Of a DNA stretch of 25,620 nt, positions 1-6,543 are shown in pieces. The notes beneath the pieces were generated by a model that saw only the letters and a list, made by a program, of their open reading frames with translations, was not told where the DNA came from and ran no database searches. Made by a program: the position numbers and the translations under genes. The stretch covers positions 1-25,620 of the IMG/VR virus record IMGVR_UViG_3300032333_000054; one strand, written 5' to 3'. Position 1 is the stretch's first letter. The number at the start of each line of letters is the position of its first letter. Origin of the DNA: a virus.

Positions 1-82
1 CTTCTCTATCACCCTCCATTTGAACTTGTGCAAATTTTGCACATGTTGCTTCTTTAAGATAATCTACTGCTGTTCGTTTCAT
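1..82 (-). CDS. Small leftward protein, partial (C-terminus outside window)
   Basis: A leftward reading frame starts at an ATG at 82-80 and runs off the left edge, with 27 codons visible. It begins MKRTAVDYLKEATCAKF. The opening resembles the MKxTAVxWL-type starts of small phage proteins that I remember from marine phages, but I cannot assign a function. It overlaps the end of the leftward 51-residue frame (54-209) in a different frame, as expected of a compact phage operon. There is no Shine-Dalgarno sequence; the leader is A/T-rich. Confidence 0.5.
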   Translation of the reverse strand, partial: MKRTAVDYLKEATCAKFAQVQMEGDRE

Positions 83-209
83 TTTTAGTTGTTTTAATTG
101 GATTGTTATTTAGTTTATTTAATCGTTGTTCAATGTAACTCTCGAATGATGGATTCGAATAGTACGTTTGTCGTACAAATTGCTTACGTGCTGTGTTATT
201 ACTCTTCAT
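54..209 (-). CDS. Small basic hypothetical protein, 51 aa
   Basis: This leftward frame starts with ATG at 209-207 and stops with TAA at 56-54. It begins MKSNNTARKQFVRQTYYSNP and is rich in Asn, Lys, Arg and Thr, with no membrane segment. Its start overlaps the end of the 30-residue frame (199-291) by 11 bases and its end overlaps the next leftward frame, so the three look translationally coupled. I recognise no family. The case for it being real rests on the overlapping arrangement and the promoter-like motif at 317-348; a chance frame is possible. Confidence 0.4.
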   Translation of the reverse strand: MKSNNTARKQFVRQTYYSNPSFESYIEQRLNKLNNNPIKTTKNETNSSRLS

Positions 210-291
210 CTTTCGCTATTTCAAATGTTTCATCTTGTTGTAGCATTGCTCTAAACAATTCAATCTCTTGGTAGTACTCTTCTAGTGTCAT
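199..291 (-). CDS. Very small acidic hypothetical protein, 30 aa
   Basis: The frame starts at ATG 291-289 and stops at TAA 201-199. It begins MTLEEYYQEIELFRAMLQQD and ends in an acidic tail, and could form a single amphipathic helix. It is the first frame after the leftward 32-base motif at 317-348. The gap between motif and ATG is the same as for the 104-residue gene behind the second motif copy, which is the best evidence that this tiny frame is translated. The leader is A-rich without a Shine-Dalgarno sequence. Function unknown. Confidence 0.45.
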   Translation of the reverse strand: MTLEEYYQEIELFRAMLQQDETFEIAKDEE

Positions 292-316
292 ATTATATTT
301 GTTTTAGTTACATTTG

Positions 317-348
317 TATTATCGTTTGTTCGTCGTATTCACACTGTA
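317..348 (-). promoter_or_regulatory. 32-base leftward promoter-like motif, copy 1
   Basis: Read leftward, it starts TACAGTGTGAATACGA, has 8 further bases and ends GATAATA. It matches copy 2 (791-822) at 29 of 32 positions, including 23 identical bases in a row, and copy 3 (976-1007) at 24 of 32. Its downstream edge lies 26 bases before the ATG at 291. The GATAATA end looks like a -10 element. I infer a phage promoter or operator; no factor can be named. Confidence 0.6.
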
Positions 349-410
349 AATGTATAGCATTCGCAGAAGTGCAATGATTACAGCGTGTTGAGGTTACCCC
401 TGTGGGATCT

Positions 411-430
411 AAAACCTACTCCGCAGTAGG
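411..430 (-). terminator. Candidate leftward intrinsic terminator after the 104-aa gene
   Basis: Read leftward, CCTACT-GCGG-AGTAGG forms a perfect 6-bp stem with a 4-base loop, followed directly by TTTT. It lies 20 bases past the stop codon of the leftward 104-residue gene and before motif copy 1, giving the order gene, terminator, promoter, gene. The T tract is short, so termination may be weak. Confidence 0.5.
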
Positions 431-450
431 CTCTAGATTTTCGATTGTTG

Positions 451-765
451 CTAGATGTCTAACATTAGCCGGCATATCGGTTGATTGTGACAGTACTCAC
501 GTTTGATCCAACATGGCATGATTGATAGTTTAGGTAACATCACATTCAATACTTCGTCGTGATTGTAAGTAACTCGTTGATTCTTGTTGTTAACAAAGGT
601 TATGATTTGGTTGCGACCTAACCACGCTTTGCGGACCACAAAGTTTGCTCGTTGTATTGGCGGATAGATTAGAGCCAATTGTTCAGGTGTTAAGGCAGCG
701 ATCGCCTCGGCTAATAATTCTTTACTTGATTTTGTCACTTCGATTTGTTCTTTTACTTTTTTCAT
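451..765 (-). CDS. Hypothetical protein, 104 aa
   Basis: This is the largest leftward gene in the window. It begins MKKVKEQIEVTKSSKELLAE; residues 1-35 look helical and charged, and the rest mixes beta and basic stretches (FVVRKAWLGRNQIITFV). The C-terminal part has three cysteines in a short span (MPCWIKREYCHNQPIC), but the spacing does not fit a standard zinc finger. I recognise no family. The start at 765 has an A-rich leader 26 bases from motif copy 2, and a terminator-like hairpin follows the stop. Its position in a separately controlled leftward arm suggests an early or host-interaction role, which is inference. Confidence 0.65.
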   Translation of the reverse strand: MKKVKEQIEVTKSSKELLAEAIAALTPEQLALIYPPIQRANFVVRKAWLGRNQIITFVNNKNQRVTYNHDEVLNVMLPKLSIMPCWIKREYCHNQPICRLMLDI

Positions 766-790
766 AACTCTTATATTTTATTTACACTTA

Positions 791-822
791 TATTATCGTT
801 TGTTCGTCGTATTTATTCTGTA
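791..822 (-). promoter_or_regulatory. 32-base leftward promoter-like motif, copy 2
   Basis: This is the second copy of the motif described at 317-348. Read leftward it ends in GATAATA, 26 bases before the ATG of the 104-residue gene at 765, exactly the spacing of copy 1. It abuts the stop codon of the 36-residue gene (823-933), so it fills the whole space between the two genes. Confidence 0.6.
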
Positions 823-933
823 TTACCATTGTGCTTCAAGAGGACATAAACGTTGACCACCAAATAAGGTTGTACTTATTGATCCATGAACATAACTAAT
901 TCTAATCACCACTAATCTACTAAATCTTTTCAT
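823..933 (-). CDS. Very small basic hypothetical protein, 36 aa
   Basis: The frame starts at ATG 933-931 and stops at TAA 825-823, beginning MKRFSRLVVIRISYVHGSIS. The leader is A/T-rich (AAATAAATAAAG before the ATG), as for other genes here. It sits between motif copies 3 and 2 with no wasted bases, which favours a real gene. It has no recognised domain; the first 20 residues are basic and beta-prone. It could be a chance frame in a regulatory stretch. Confidence 0.4.
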   Translation of the reverse strand: MKRFSRLVVIRISYVHGSISTTLFGGQRLCPLEAQW

Positions 934-975
934 AACTTTATTTATTTAATTATTATTACTTTTTAACTTCATATA

Positions 976-1007
976 TATTATCAATAGAGTCTCGTATTCA
1001 CTCTGTA
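976..1007 (-). promoter_or_regulatory. 32-base leftward promoter-like motif, copy 3
   Basis: This more diverged copy matches copy 1 at 24 of 32 positions. Read leftward, TACAGAGTGAATACGA and GATAATA are kept at the same spacing while the 8-base middle differs. That pattern fits two bound boxes separated by a spacer. It lies 43 bases before the ATG at 933. Confidence 0.5.
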
Positions 1008-1300
1008 TGCTATACACGCTACGCGTTGCTCCGCGCGTTATGGCAAGTGCGATAGATCACGCGTATCGAATCAAATCATGTACACACATAACATAATACT
1101 ATGTAACGCACAACAACACAACCAGCGCACCAATACACATACATACACGATGCATACGTACATACAAAGCCTGGACCATTGCATAAAACCAAACCAAAAG
1201 GCAAAACCTTTTCAAAAAACCATATAAACAGCAGGGGGCTGGGTAAAAACAAATCAATTTCCTTTTTCAAAAAGTAGAATCAAAACTAGTATATAACCCC

Positions 1301-1378
1301 TTACTTCTGAATATCTAATACTATTTTTTAATCATCATGCATCATTACTTCTAAATATCTGATACAATTTTTTCAATC
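1301..1378. repeat. Imperfect direct repeat, two units of 33-34 bases
   Basis: Unit 1 (1301-1333) and unit 2 (1345-1378) both start TTACTTCT, continue AATATCT after one variable base, and end in a T run plus AATC. They agree at about 30 of 34 positions with one insertion, and the units start 44 bases apart. They lie in the non-coding strand switch, so they may be binding sites (iterons or operators). This is inferred from the repeat only. Confidence 0.6.
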
Positions 1379-1493
1379 CCTTGGGATTTATTTATTAAAT
1401 AGTAGTATGACATTAGCTAGTTATAATATATAGTAGTAGGCTAACGTCGCATTTTGATCGTGTAAAATTTTGGTATAATACGTGAGTATAAAG

Positions 1494-1508
1494 AGTATAA
1501 TAAAATCT
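1494..1508 (+). promoter_or_regulatory. Candidate rightward promoter/leader element, copy A
   Basis: The 15 bases AGTATAATAAAATCT occur here and again at 8907-8921 before the chaperonin gene. Here they end 6 bases before the ATG at 1515. A second TATAAT box (GGTATAATACG) lies just upstream at 1472-1482. TATAAT is not the usual Bacteroidota -7 box, so a phage-specific promoter is possible. A chance match in A/T-rich leader cannot be excluded. Confidence 0.35.
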
Positions 1509-1514
1509 ATTTAT

Positions 1515-1760
1515 ATGGCACAGAAATTATCTCCAGAGGCTGCTAAAAAGAAAGCTGCACGTGATTTGGCTTATGCTAAAACTCCTGATCGTCGGGCTAA
1601 GAAAGCCGATGCGCAGAGAAAGCGTCGCGCGGATCCTAAGGGTGCTAATGGAAAAGATTGGGACCATAAGAATCAGAGGTGGGAATCTCCTGCTCAGAAT
1701 AGGGGTAATGATGGTTTGGGTACTAAGAAAGAAAGTGGTAAAAAATATAAAACAAAATAG
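1515..1760 (+). CDS. Small basic conserved phage protein, 81 aa
   Basis: The protein begins MAQKLSPEAAKKKAARDLAY. It has a highly charged Lys/Arg/Ala-rich helical N-terminal half (residues 1-50) and a C-terminal part with DHKNQRW, NRGNDG and GTKKE. The DHK...NRGNDG arrangement resembles small proteins I remember from marine phages and loosely recalls HNH-type DHK...N motifs, but the HNH catalytic histidines cannot be identified, so I make no nuclease call. I chose ATG 1515 over an in-frame GTG 33 bases upstream because MAQ starts a clean helical protein after an A/T-rich leader. It is the first rightward gene after the strand switch. Nucleic-acid binding is plausible from its charge. Confidence 0.65.
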   Translation: MAQKLSPEAAKKKAARDLAYAKTPDRRAKKADAQRKRRADPKGANGKDWDHKNQRWESPAQNRGNDGLGTKKESGKKYKTK

Positions 1761-1872
1761 TTTGAAGACTAATAAAAAAAGAGTTGAACCCACGGCACCA
1801 AAGTCTGGTGTTATGAGTAATAAATCGGGGCAAACCCCACCTAAAGAAAATAAATTAATAAAACAAAACACA

Positions 1873-2130
1873 ATGAAAAAATCACCGGCAAAACAAAAAG
1901 CAGGCCTTGGAGGCATTAAAGTAAAAGTTAAAGCAACAGTTACACCAAAAACAACAGTTGCGCCAAAAGCAGGAATAGCGGGAGCTAATGCACCTACTAA
2001 AATGAAAGATGTTTCTAAGAAGACTGCTTACAATATTAAAGAAGCAAGCAACCAAAAATTAACTGCTACCGCAAGAAAGCATTATGCAGAGAATGCACAA
2101 GCTGCAATGAAAAACAAAAAGAAAAAATAA
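1873..2130 (+). CDS. Lys/Ala-rich small basic protein, 85 aa
   Basis: The protein starts MKKSPAKQKAGLGGIKVKVK and continues with repeated KATVTP / TTVAPKAG stretches, then a helical segment with TARKHYAENAQAAM and a KNKKKK tail. It is very basic and low in complexity; no known domain is visible. It could bind nucleic acid or be a minor virion component. ATG 1873 is preferred because the leader before it is A-rich like other starts here; an in-frame ATG at 1813 would add 20 residues. The 112 bases between this gene and the previous one hold two short hairpins but no other gene that I can support. Confidence 0.6.
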   Translation: MKKSPAKQKAGLGGIKVKVKATVTPKTTVAPKAGIAGANAPTKMKDVSKKTAYNIKEASNQKLTATARKHYAENAQAAMKNKKKK

Positions 2131-2145
2131 TAACAAACATAAAAG

Positions 2146-2892
2146 ATGGCGATAATATATAGTTATCCTAAGAATACGGACATCCTTGTCACGGATACTA
2201 TAGTTGGTACATCGACAAGGGTTGTTAACGGTAAAAGGAAGAATGTAACTAAGAACTTTGAGATAGGGGCTATTGCTACGTTTTTTAACGAGAATAGCTC
2301 CATCGCAATTGCAGGGCAGAATAATTTCTTTTTCCAAAATAATATTGCTCCTGGTAGAAAACCGGGGTCGATTAGCTTTGTAAGCGGAAGCGGTGCAAAT
2401 ACACCATTCAATAATATAACGGTATTAAGAATAAGTAAGTTTGCAACATCAGGGAATGTTATAATTGATTTTATAAATACATTGGTGAATGAGGCTATTA
2501 TTATAGCGCAGACTGATGATTTAAATAATTTTGGTATATATAAGTTCAACAGTATAACAGCCGTTTCAGGTAATCCTAACTTTTATGATATTGCTATAGA
2601 AGCTGTTGCTGCGCATGGGAATATCTTAGAAGATAAATTTTACGGTATTGCGGTTTATCCTGGTTTTGTTAATCCTGATATAGATCCGGGAGCTGGTGAC
2701 AAGAATTTTGTTTTCGCGCAAGCTGTTGCCGCATCGGTATGGGATGTACAACATGATTTAGATAAGTACCCTTCGGTGTCTATTGTTAATGATAATAATA
2801 TGCAAGTTTTTGGAGAGGTAGAATATATAGACACTAACAATTTAACAATAACTTTTGCTGCCGCTTTTTCCGGTAAAGCATATATGAACTAA
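2146..2892 (+). CDS. Tail fibre/appendage protein, 248 aa
   Basis: This is a probable virion appendage protein. Residues 1-25 (MAIIYSYPKNTDILVTDTIV) form a short N-terminal module that recurs at the start of the 323-residue protein at 6544-7515, so it probably attaches both to the same part of the virion. The middle is beta-rich and Asn-rich. The last 60 residues (FVFAQAVAASVWDVQHDLDK, YPSVSIV, ending FAAAFSGKAYMN) resemble the small C-terminal beta-sandwich that ends many phage tail fibres. It is followed after 2 bases by the next fibre gene. The specific receptor or adhesive role is inferred from context. Confidence 0.75.
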   Translation: MAIIYSYPKNTDILVTDTIVGTSTRVVNGKRKNVTKNFEIGAIATFFNENSSIAIAGQNNFFFQNNIAPGRKPGSISFVSGSGANTPFNNITVLRISKFATSGNVIIDFINTLVNEAIIIAQTDDLNNFGIYKFNSITAVSGNPNFYDIAIEAVAAHGNILEDKFYGIAVYPGFVNPDIDPGAGDKNFVFAQAVAASVWDVQHDLDKYPSVSIVNDNNMQVFGEVEYIDTNNLTITFAAAFSGKAYMN

Positions 2893-2894
2893 CT

Positions 2895-4016
2895 ATGGCA
2901 ATACAATATTTAAGTAGTATAAATTTATCTACTAATCAATTACAATATGCGGTTATACAGCCAGAGACAAGCAACCCAACGCTATATACGGCGGTTGAGG
3001 GTCAAATCTATTATAACTCAGTAAATAGAAAACTTAAACTCTACACTGGATCCGTCGGAGGATGGGTTGATGTTGGTAGCGATGGAGACATTACGGAAAT
3101 ACAGACTACCACATCAAATCAATTAACCATTACCAACGGTACTGGGCCAATTCCCTCATTAGCAATTGTTACTGCATCGGTAACTAATGGATCTACTTCT
3201 TTAGCTACAGGTGATCAGATTTACGATTTTGTAACTGGGCAAGGTTATTTGACTACAGCAGTAACCTCTGTTTCTACAGGGTTTGGACTAGTAGGTGGAC
3301 CTATTACATCAACCGGCTCAATCGCTTTGGACTATGCTGGCGCAGACAACTTTATTATAATTGCAACTACCGCAACCGCTTCTGCGGATGATTCTATAGT
3401 GTTTAACGATGATGCTGATGGTAATGTTAAGAAAACTTCCTTTGGATCTATTCCAATGGCCGCGTTAACATTAGTCAAGGATTATATTGATGCATCAACA
3501 ACTAGCGCTTTAGTTTATCAAGGAGGATATAACGCTGCAACAAATACACCAGATTTGGATGTATCACCATCATCTGCTATTAAAACAGGATGGACGTATG
3601 CTGTAACCGCCGACGGTACATTCTTTACTGAGCAGGTTAGAATTGGTGATTTATTAATTGCTAATGTGAATGCTCCAACAACTTTAGCTGATTGGACAAC
3701 ATTACAAAATAACATTGATTTAGCAACATACACTGAGCCAGGTATTGCGTCATTCAGTTCTTCTGATTTCGTTGTAACTGCTGGAGCTGTAAGTTTAGCT
3801 ACGCCGGCATCTACTTCTTATGCAACTACGATCACTGTTACTTCTACTATAACGCATAGTTTAAATACTAAGGATGTAAATGTACAATTATATGATACAG
3901 TTACTTTCGAAACTATATTTGCGGATGTAACTAGACCAACAGTAAATACTGTTACGGTAACATTTGCTACAGCACCTACAAACCCAATTAGAGTATTGGT
4001 TACTAAAGTAGGATAA
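2895..4016 (+). CDS. Tail fibre protein, 373 aa
   Basis: The N-terminus (MAIQYLSSINLSTNQLQYAV, then GQIYYNSVNRKLKLYTG and GGWVDVG) is an attachment module often seen in Bacteroidota phage fibres. The centre is Ser/Thr/Gly-rich and beta-prone, with ITNGTGP and STGFGLVGGPITSTGSIALD stretches. The last 60 residues (THSLNTKDVNVQLYD, RPTVNTVTVTF, IRVLVTKVG) match the small beta-sandwich ending common in phage fibres, where H-L/N-T/S-K/Y-D-V and a final V-L-V strand recur. It follows the 248-residue fibre gene after 2 bases and precedes the large repeat fibre, so the three are probably co-translated. A collagen-like or enzymatic domain is not seen. Confidence 0.75.
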   Translation: MAIQYLSSINLSTNQLQYAVIQPETSNPTLYTAVEGQIYYNSVNRKLKLYTGSVGGWVDVGSDGDITEIQTTTSNQLTITNGTGPIPSLAIVTASVTNGSTSLATGDQIYDFVTGQGYLTTAVTSVSTGFGLVGGPITSTGSIALDYAGADNFIIIATTATASADDSIVFNDDADGNVKKTSFGSIPMAALTLVKDYIDASTTSALVYQGGYNAATNTPDLDVSPSSAIKTGWTYAVTADGTFFTEQVRIGDLLIANVNAPTTLADWTTLQNNIDLATYTEPGIASFSSSDFVVTAGAVSLATPASTSYATTITVTSTITHSLNTKDVNVQLYDTVTFETIFADVTRPTVNTVTVTFATAPTNPIRVLVTKVG

Positions 4017-4033
4017 TCTAATAAAAATTAAAT

Positions 4034-6190
4034 ATGAGCCAAAAGTTTTTAAGCGAAGTAAACCTGCAGGCCCTAAATAATGCTACTACGGATACGGATA
4101 AATTTCTAGTGTCCGATAGTGGTACTATTAAATATAGGACTGGAGCAGAGGTATTATCCGATATAGGCGGACAGGCCGCATTAACAAATCCTGTAACTGG
4201 AACTGGAACTACAAATTATGTAACTAAGTTTACAGGAACGTCAACTATTGGTAATAGTCAATTATTTGACAATGGCACAAACGTTGGAATTGGAACGACA
4301 AGTCCTTCAGGAAAATTAGATGTAATTGGAAACCTATATACAAGTGGTGAATTAAGAATAGGAGCTTCTTATGCAGCAACAGGTACTGGACTAATAAAAT
4401 CAAACTCAGGTGTACTATCGTTGTTTACCTGGGGAGATTCAACAAATATACAAATTGGGGGTAATGATGTTATTTTCAAATCAGAATCTGGTTCAGAAAG
4501 AATGCGTCTTACTTCGGCAGGTAACTTAGGTATTGGAGTAAGTGCTCCAGGATATAAAACACAAATTGAAACAGCAAGTTCAGTTGTTTTTTTAAGTAAG
4601 AATACAAGTTCAACTAGTTTTAATAGAAGTTATTTTTACAACAATAGCGATGTGGGTATTCAGATACAAGCTTATGGTTCTGCTTATCCTTTTGGAACAA
4701 CTTGGCCTGGTGGTGCAAATTCAGCTGACATAACTTGTAATGCGGCAAATGGTTTATCTATAGGGACTTCAACTGCTTCTGCATTTGTATTTGGTACAAA
4801 CTCAGCTGAAAGAATGAGAATTGATTCTAGTGGTAATATTTTAGTTGGTCAAACATCTGCTATTTATTCAGCTACTAATAGAGCAAATTTAACGATTGGA
4901 AAATCTGCTGGATCAATTTTAGTTTTAGGCACAAGTACTGCTTCAAACGGATACTTATTTTTTGATACTACAAATGTAGAATTAGCAAATAGTACAGCTT
5001 CTGGGTCTGTATTTTTTAGAACTGCTGGTACTGAAAGAATGCGAATAAATTCATCAGGTAACGTTGGAATTGGAACGACAAGTCCAACAGCTAAATTGCA
5101 TATTGCTGATATAAATAAAGTATTTGACGGATACGGAAATATAAATGTATTCACTACAGACGCTGCCTCTACAAGTATAGGTGGATCTATAGCGTTAGGA
5201 GGAGCAAATACTACGACAGGTACTACTCCATATGTTTTTGGAAAAATACAAGGTATAAAAGAAGGAAGTGCTAGTAGTTGGAACGGAGCTTTATTATTTG
5301 GAACAACACAATCTAATTCTGCTATTACTGAGAAAATGCGTATTACTTCTACTGGCAATGTAGGAATAGGAACAAGCAGCCCAAGTGGTAGATTACAAGT
5401 TTCATCTGCTACAGCAGGAGACGACCAAATATGGTTGCAAAGCACCACATACACTGGAGGATATTCAACATTAGGATATAATGCTAATACTGGGGAATTT
5501 AGAATAAAACAAAATGACGGAGGTTCTGCTGGTATAACATTTTACACAGGAGCATCAGCTTCTGAAAAAATGAGAATTACGCCTGCTGGAAACGTTGGAA
5601 TTGGAACGACAAGCCCAACTCAACCTTTAGAAGTAAATGGAACTATATTAAGCACAACAGGAAGTTCTGGCACTATTGCGTTAGGTGCAACAACAGTAAG
5701 AATTGAAGGTAATGCTTCTTCAAGAGAAATGATGTTTTATACGTTTAACTCTGAAAGAATGCGGATTACTTCAGGGGGAGATGTAGGTATTGGAACCAGT
5801 AGCCCAACGGCTAAATTAATGGCGTTATCTAATGGTGCTGGATGGACTGGATGGATTGAAAATCAAGATACAGCTGGAAATGGAAGCGGTTTAGTTGTTA
5901 GAGCCGCTTCAAACTCAGGTGGGTTTACAATGCTGCTACAAAAACAAGATGCCACATCAACATTTGCTGTTACAGGAAGTGGTAATGTAGGAATCGGGAC
6001 AGCGGCACCTGATGCATCAGCGGTATTAAACTTAGAGTCAACAACACAAGGATTTCTTTTGCCAAGAATGGGCGATACGGAAATGAATAATATATCGTCT
6101 CCTGCGCAAGGATTAATGATATTTAATTTAAGTGTTAATGCGGTGTGTGTTTTTGATGGCAGCACTTGGCAAAGACTAGCATACTTGTAA
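4034..6190 (+). CDS. Large repeat-containing tail fibre protein, 718 aa
   Basis: The N-terminus (MSQKFLSEVNLQALNNATTD) is a virion-attachment-like module. It is followed by seven or so repeats of the form S-E-R/K-M-R-I-T-S-x-G-N-V-G-I-G-T-T-S-P, each about 70-100 residues apart with variable beta-rich inserts. The C-terminus (GFLLPRM, ISSPAQGLMIFN, VFDGSTWQRL) is the typical end of Bacteroidota phage and bacterial surface repeat proteins. Such repeats are expected to make a long trimeric beta shaft. The inserts are the likely variable, host-contacting parts. Three repeats are almost identical at DNA level while others have drifted. No peptidase S74 chaperone domain is visible at the end. Confidence 0.85.
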   Translation: MSQKFLSEVNLQALNNATTDTDKFLVSDSGTIKYRTGAEVLSDIGGQAALTNPVTGTGTTNYVTKFTGTSTIGNSQLFDNGTNVGIGTTSPSGKLDVIGNLYTSGELRIGASYAATGTGLIKSNSGVLSLFTWGDSTNIQIGGNDVIFKSESGSERMRLTSAGNLGIGVSAPGYKTQIETASSVVFLSKNTSSTSFNRSYFYNNSDVGIQIQAYGSAYPFGTTWPGGANSADITCNAANGLSIGTSTASAFVFGTNSAERMRIDSSGNILVGQTSAIYSATNRANLTIGKSAGSILVLGTSTASNGYLFFDTTNVELANSTASGSVFFRTAGTERMRINSSGNVGIGTTSPTAKLHIADINKVFDGYGNINVFTTDAASTSIGGSIALGGANTTTGTTPYVFGKIQGIKEGSASSWNGALLFGTTQSNSAITEKMRITSTGNVGIGTSSPSGRLQVSSATAGDDQIWLQSTTYTGGYSTLGYNANTGEFRIKQNDGGSAGITFYTGASASEKMRITPAGNVGIGTTSPTQPLEVNGTILSTTGSSGTIALGATTVRIEGNASSREMMFYTFNSERMRITSGGDVGIGTSSPTAKLMALSNGAGWTGWIENQDTAGNGSGLVVRAASNSGGFTMLLQKQDATSTFAVTGSGNVGIGTAAPDASAVLNLESTTQGFLLPRMGDTEMNNISSPAQGLMIFNLSVNAVCVFDGSTWQRLAYL
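4280..5616 (+). repeat. Near-identical 26-base repeats inside the large fibre gene
   Basis: The 26-base segment beginning AACGTTGGAATTGGAACGAC occurs at 4280-4305 and 5060-5085 (identical) and at 5591-5616 (one mismatch). Each encodes the N-V-G-I-G-T-T-S-P core. Other copies of the same peptide core, near 5357 and 5781, use different synonymous codons. The three matching copies therefore look recently duplicated or homogenised by recombination. Confidence 0.85.
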
Positions 6191-6218
6191 AATAATAAAC
6201 AAATAAAAACAAAAAAAT

Positions 6219-6542
6219 ATGATTACTTACAAATGGACTTTTCCTGCTTTTGACTGCAGGGTAGACGAAGATGGAATGCAGGATGTGGTTACAACGGTGC
6301 ATTGGACATATAATGGCACTAATGAAGATGGTATTACAGCAGGAATGTATGGAACACAGGCTGTGGGAACACCAACACCAGATGCTTTTACACCATATCC
6401 AGACTTGTCAGAAGAACAAGTTATTGGATGGATGGAAGAAACAATGGATGTACCTGCGATGCAAGCTAATATTGCTGCGCAAATTGAATTAATTATCAAT
6501 CCAGTCTATGTAACTTTACCACCACCATTTAACGAAAACTAA
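6219..6542 (+). CDS. Small fibre-associated conserved protein (DUF7936-like), 107 aa
   Basis: The protein starts MITYKWTFPAFDCRVDEDGM, then has VHWTYNGTNEDGITAGMYGT, PDAFTPYPDLSEEQVIGWME and AAQIELIINPVYVTLPPPF. This pattern (a Y-x-W strand, H-W-x-x strand, F-x-P-Y-x-D-L-x-E-E-x-V-I-G-W helix, Q-I-x-x-x-x-N-P and a Pro-rich end) matches a small family that I recall from cyanophages and other marine phages as DUF7936; the number is from memory. Its molecular role is unknown. Genes of this type usually sit beside tail-fibre genes, as here between two fibre genes, so a role as fibre accessory or chaperone is plausible. It ends one base before the next gene. Confidence 0.7.
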   Translation: MITYKWTFPAFDCRVDEDGMQDVVTTVHWTYNGTNEDGITAGMYGTQAVGTPTPDAFTPYPDLSEEQVIGWMEETMDVPAMQANIAAQIELIINPVYVTLPPPFNEN

Positions 6543-6543
6543 T

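Larger units (their letters stand above)
1008..1514. other. Divergent non-coding strand-switch region
   Basis: About 500 bases separate the leftward and rightward arms. Bases 1008-1075 are unusually rich in CG steps (CTACGCG, CCGCGCG, CACGCG) with small hairpins: ACGCG/CGCGT near 1020-1040 and CGATA/TATCG near 1050-1068. Bases 1075-1210 are strongly A/C-biased on the + strand with alternating purine-pyrimidine runs such as ACACATACATACACGATGCA. A 6-bp hairpin AAAAGG-CAAAA-CCTTTT lies at 1196-1212. Bases 1301-1378 hold a direct repeat. The end carries TATAAT-like boxes before the first rightward gene. I see no convincing protein gene. An origin, a bidirectional control region or a structured RNA are all possible. 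Confidence 0.5.

Noticed and set aside
304-410. Leftward frame with R-C-N-H-C-T-S and Q-C-E-Y-D-E-Q-T-I-I-Q-M, overlapping motif copy 1, looking like a zinc-ribbon tail
   Set aside because: No start codon lies between the upstream stop and this peptide, and the same DNA motif in copies 2 and 3 is not part of a similar protein. The DNA-level motif is the better explanation.
1076-1270. Leftward open frame of 64 codons, hydrophobic and Cys-rich, in the strand switch
   Set aside because: It needs a TTG start, has no typical A-rich leader, and its Val/Cys/Tyr content follows directly from the G/T-rich strand. A structured or regulatory DNA segment explains the region better, although the lack of stops is noted.
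1795-1838. Two short hairpins (CACCA/TGGTG and GGGG-CAAA-CCCC) between the first two rightward genes
   Set aside because: Stems are only 4-5 bp and lack a T run, so they are too weak to call terminators or RNA elements without conservation data.
1527-1916. Long leftward open frame antisense to the first rightward genes, rich in Phe and Leu
   Set aside because: It is antisense to Lys-rich coding sequence, which produces Phe/Leu-rich shadows; it has no leader and contradicts the dense rightward gene packing.
4864-5454. Leftward 196-codon open frame inside the fibre gene
   Set aside because: It is the complement of a Thr/Ser/Gly-rich repeat gene and repeats with it; there is no independent evidence of translation.
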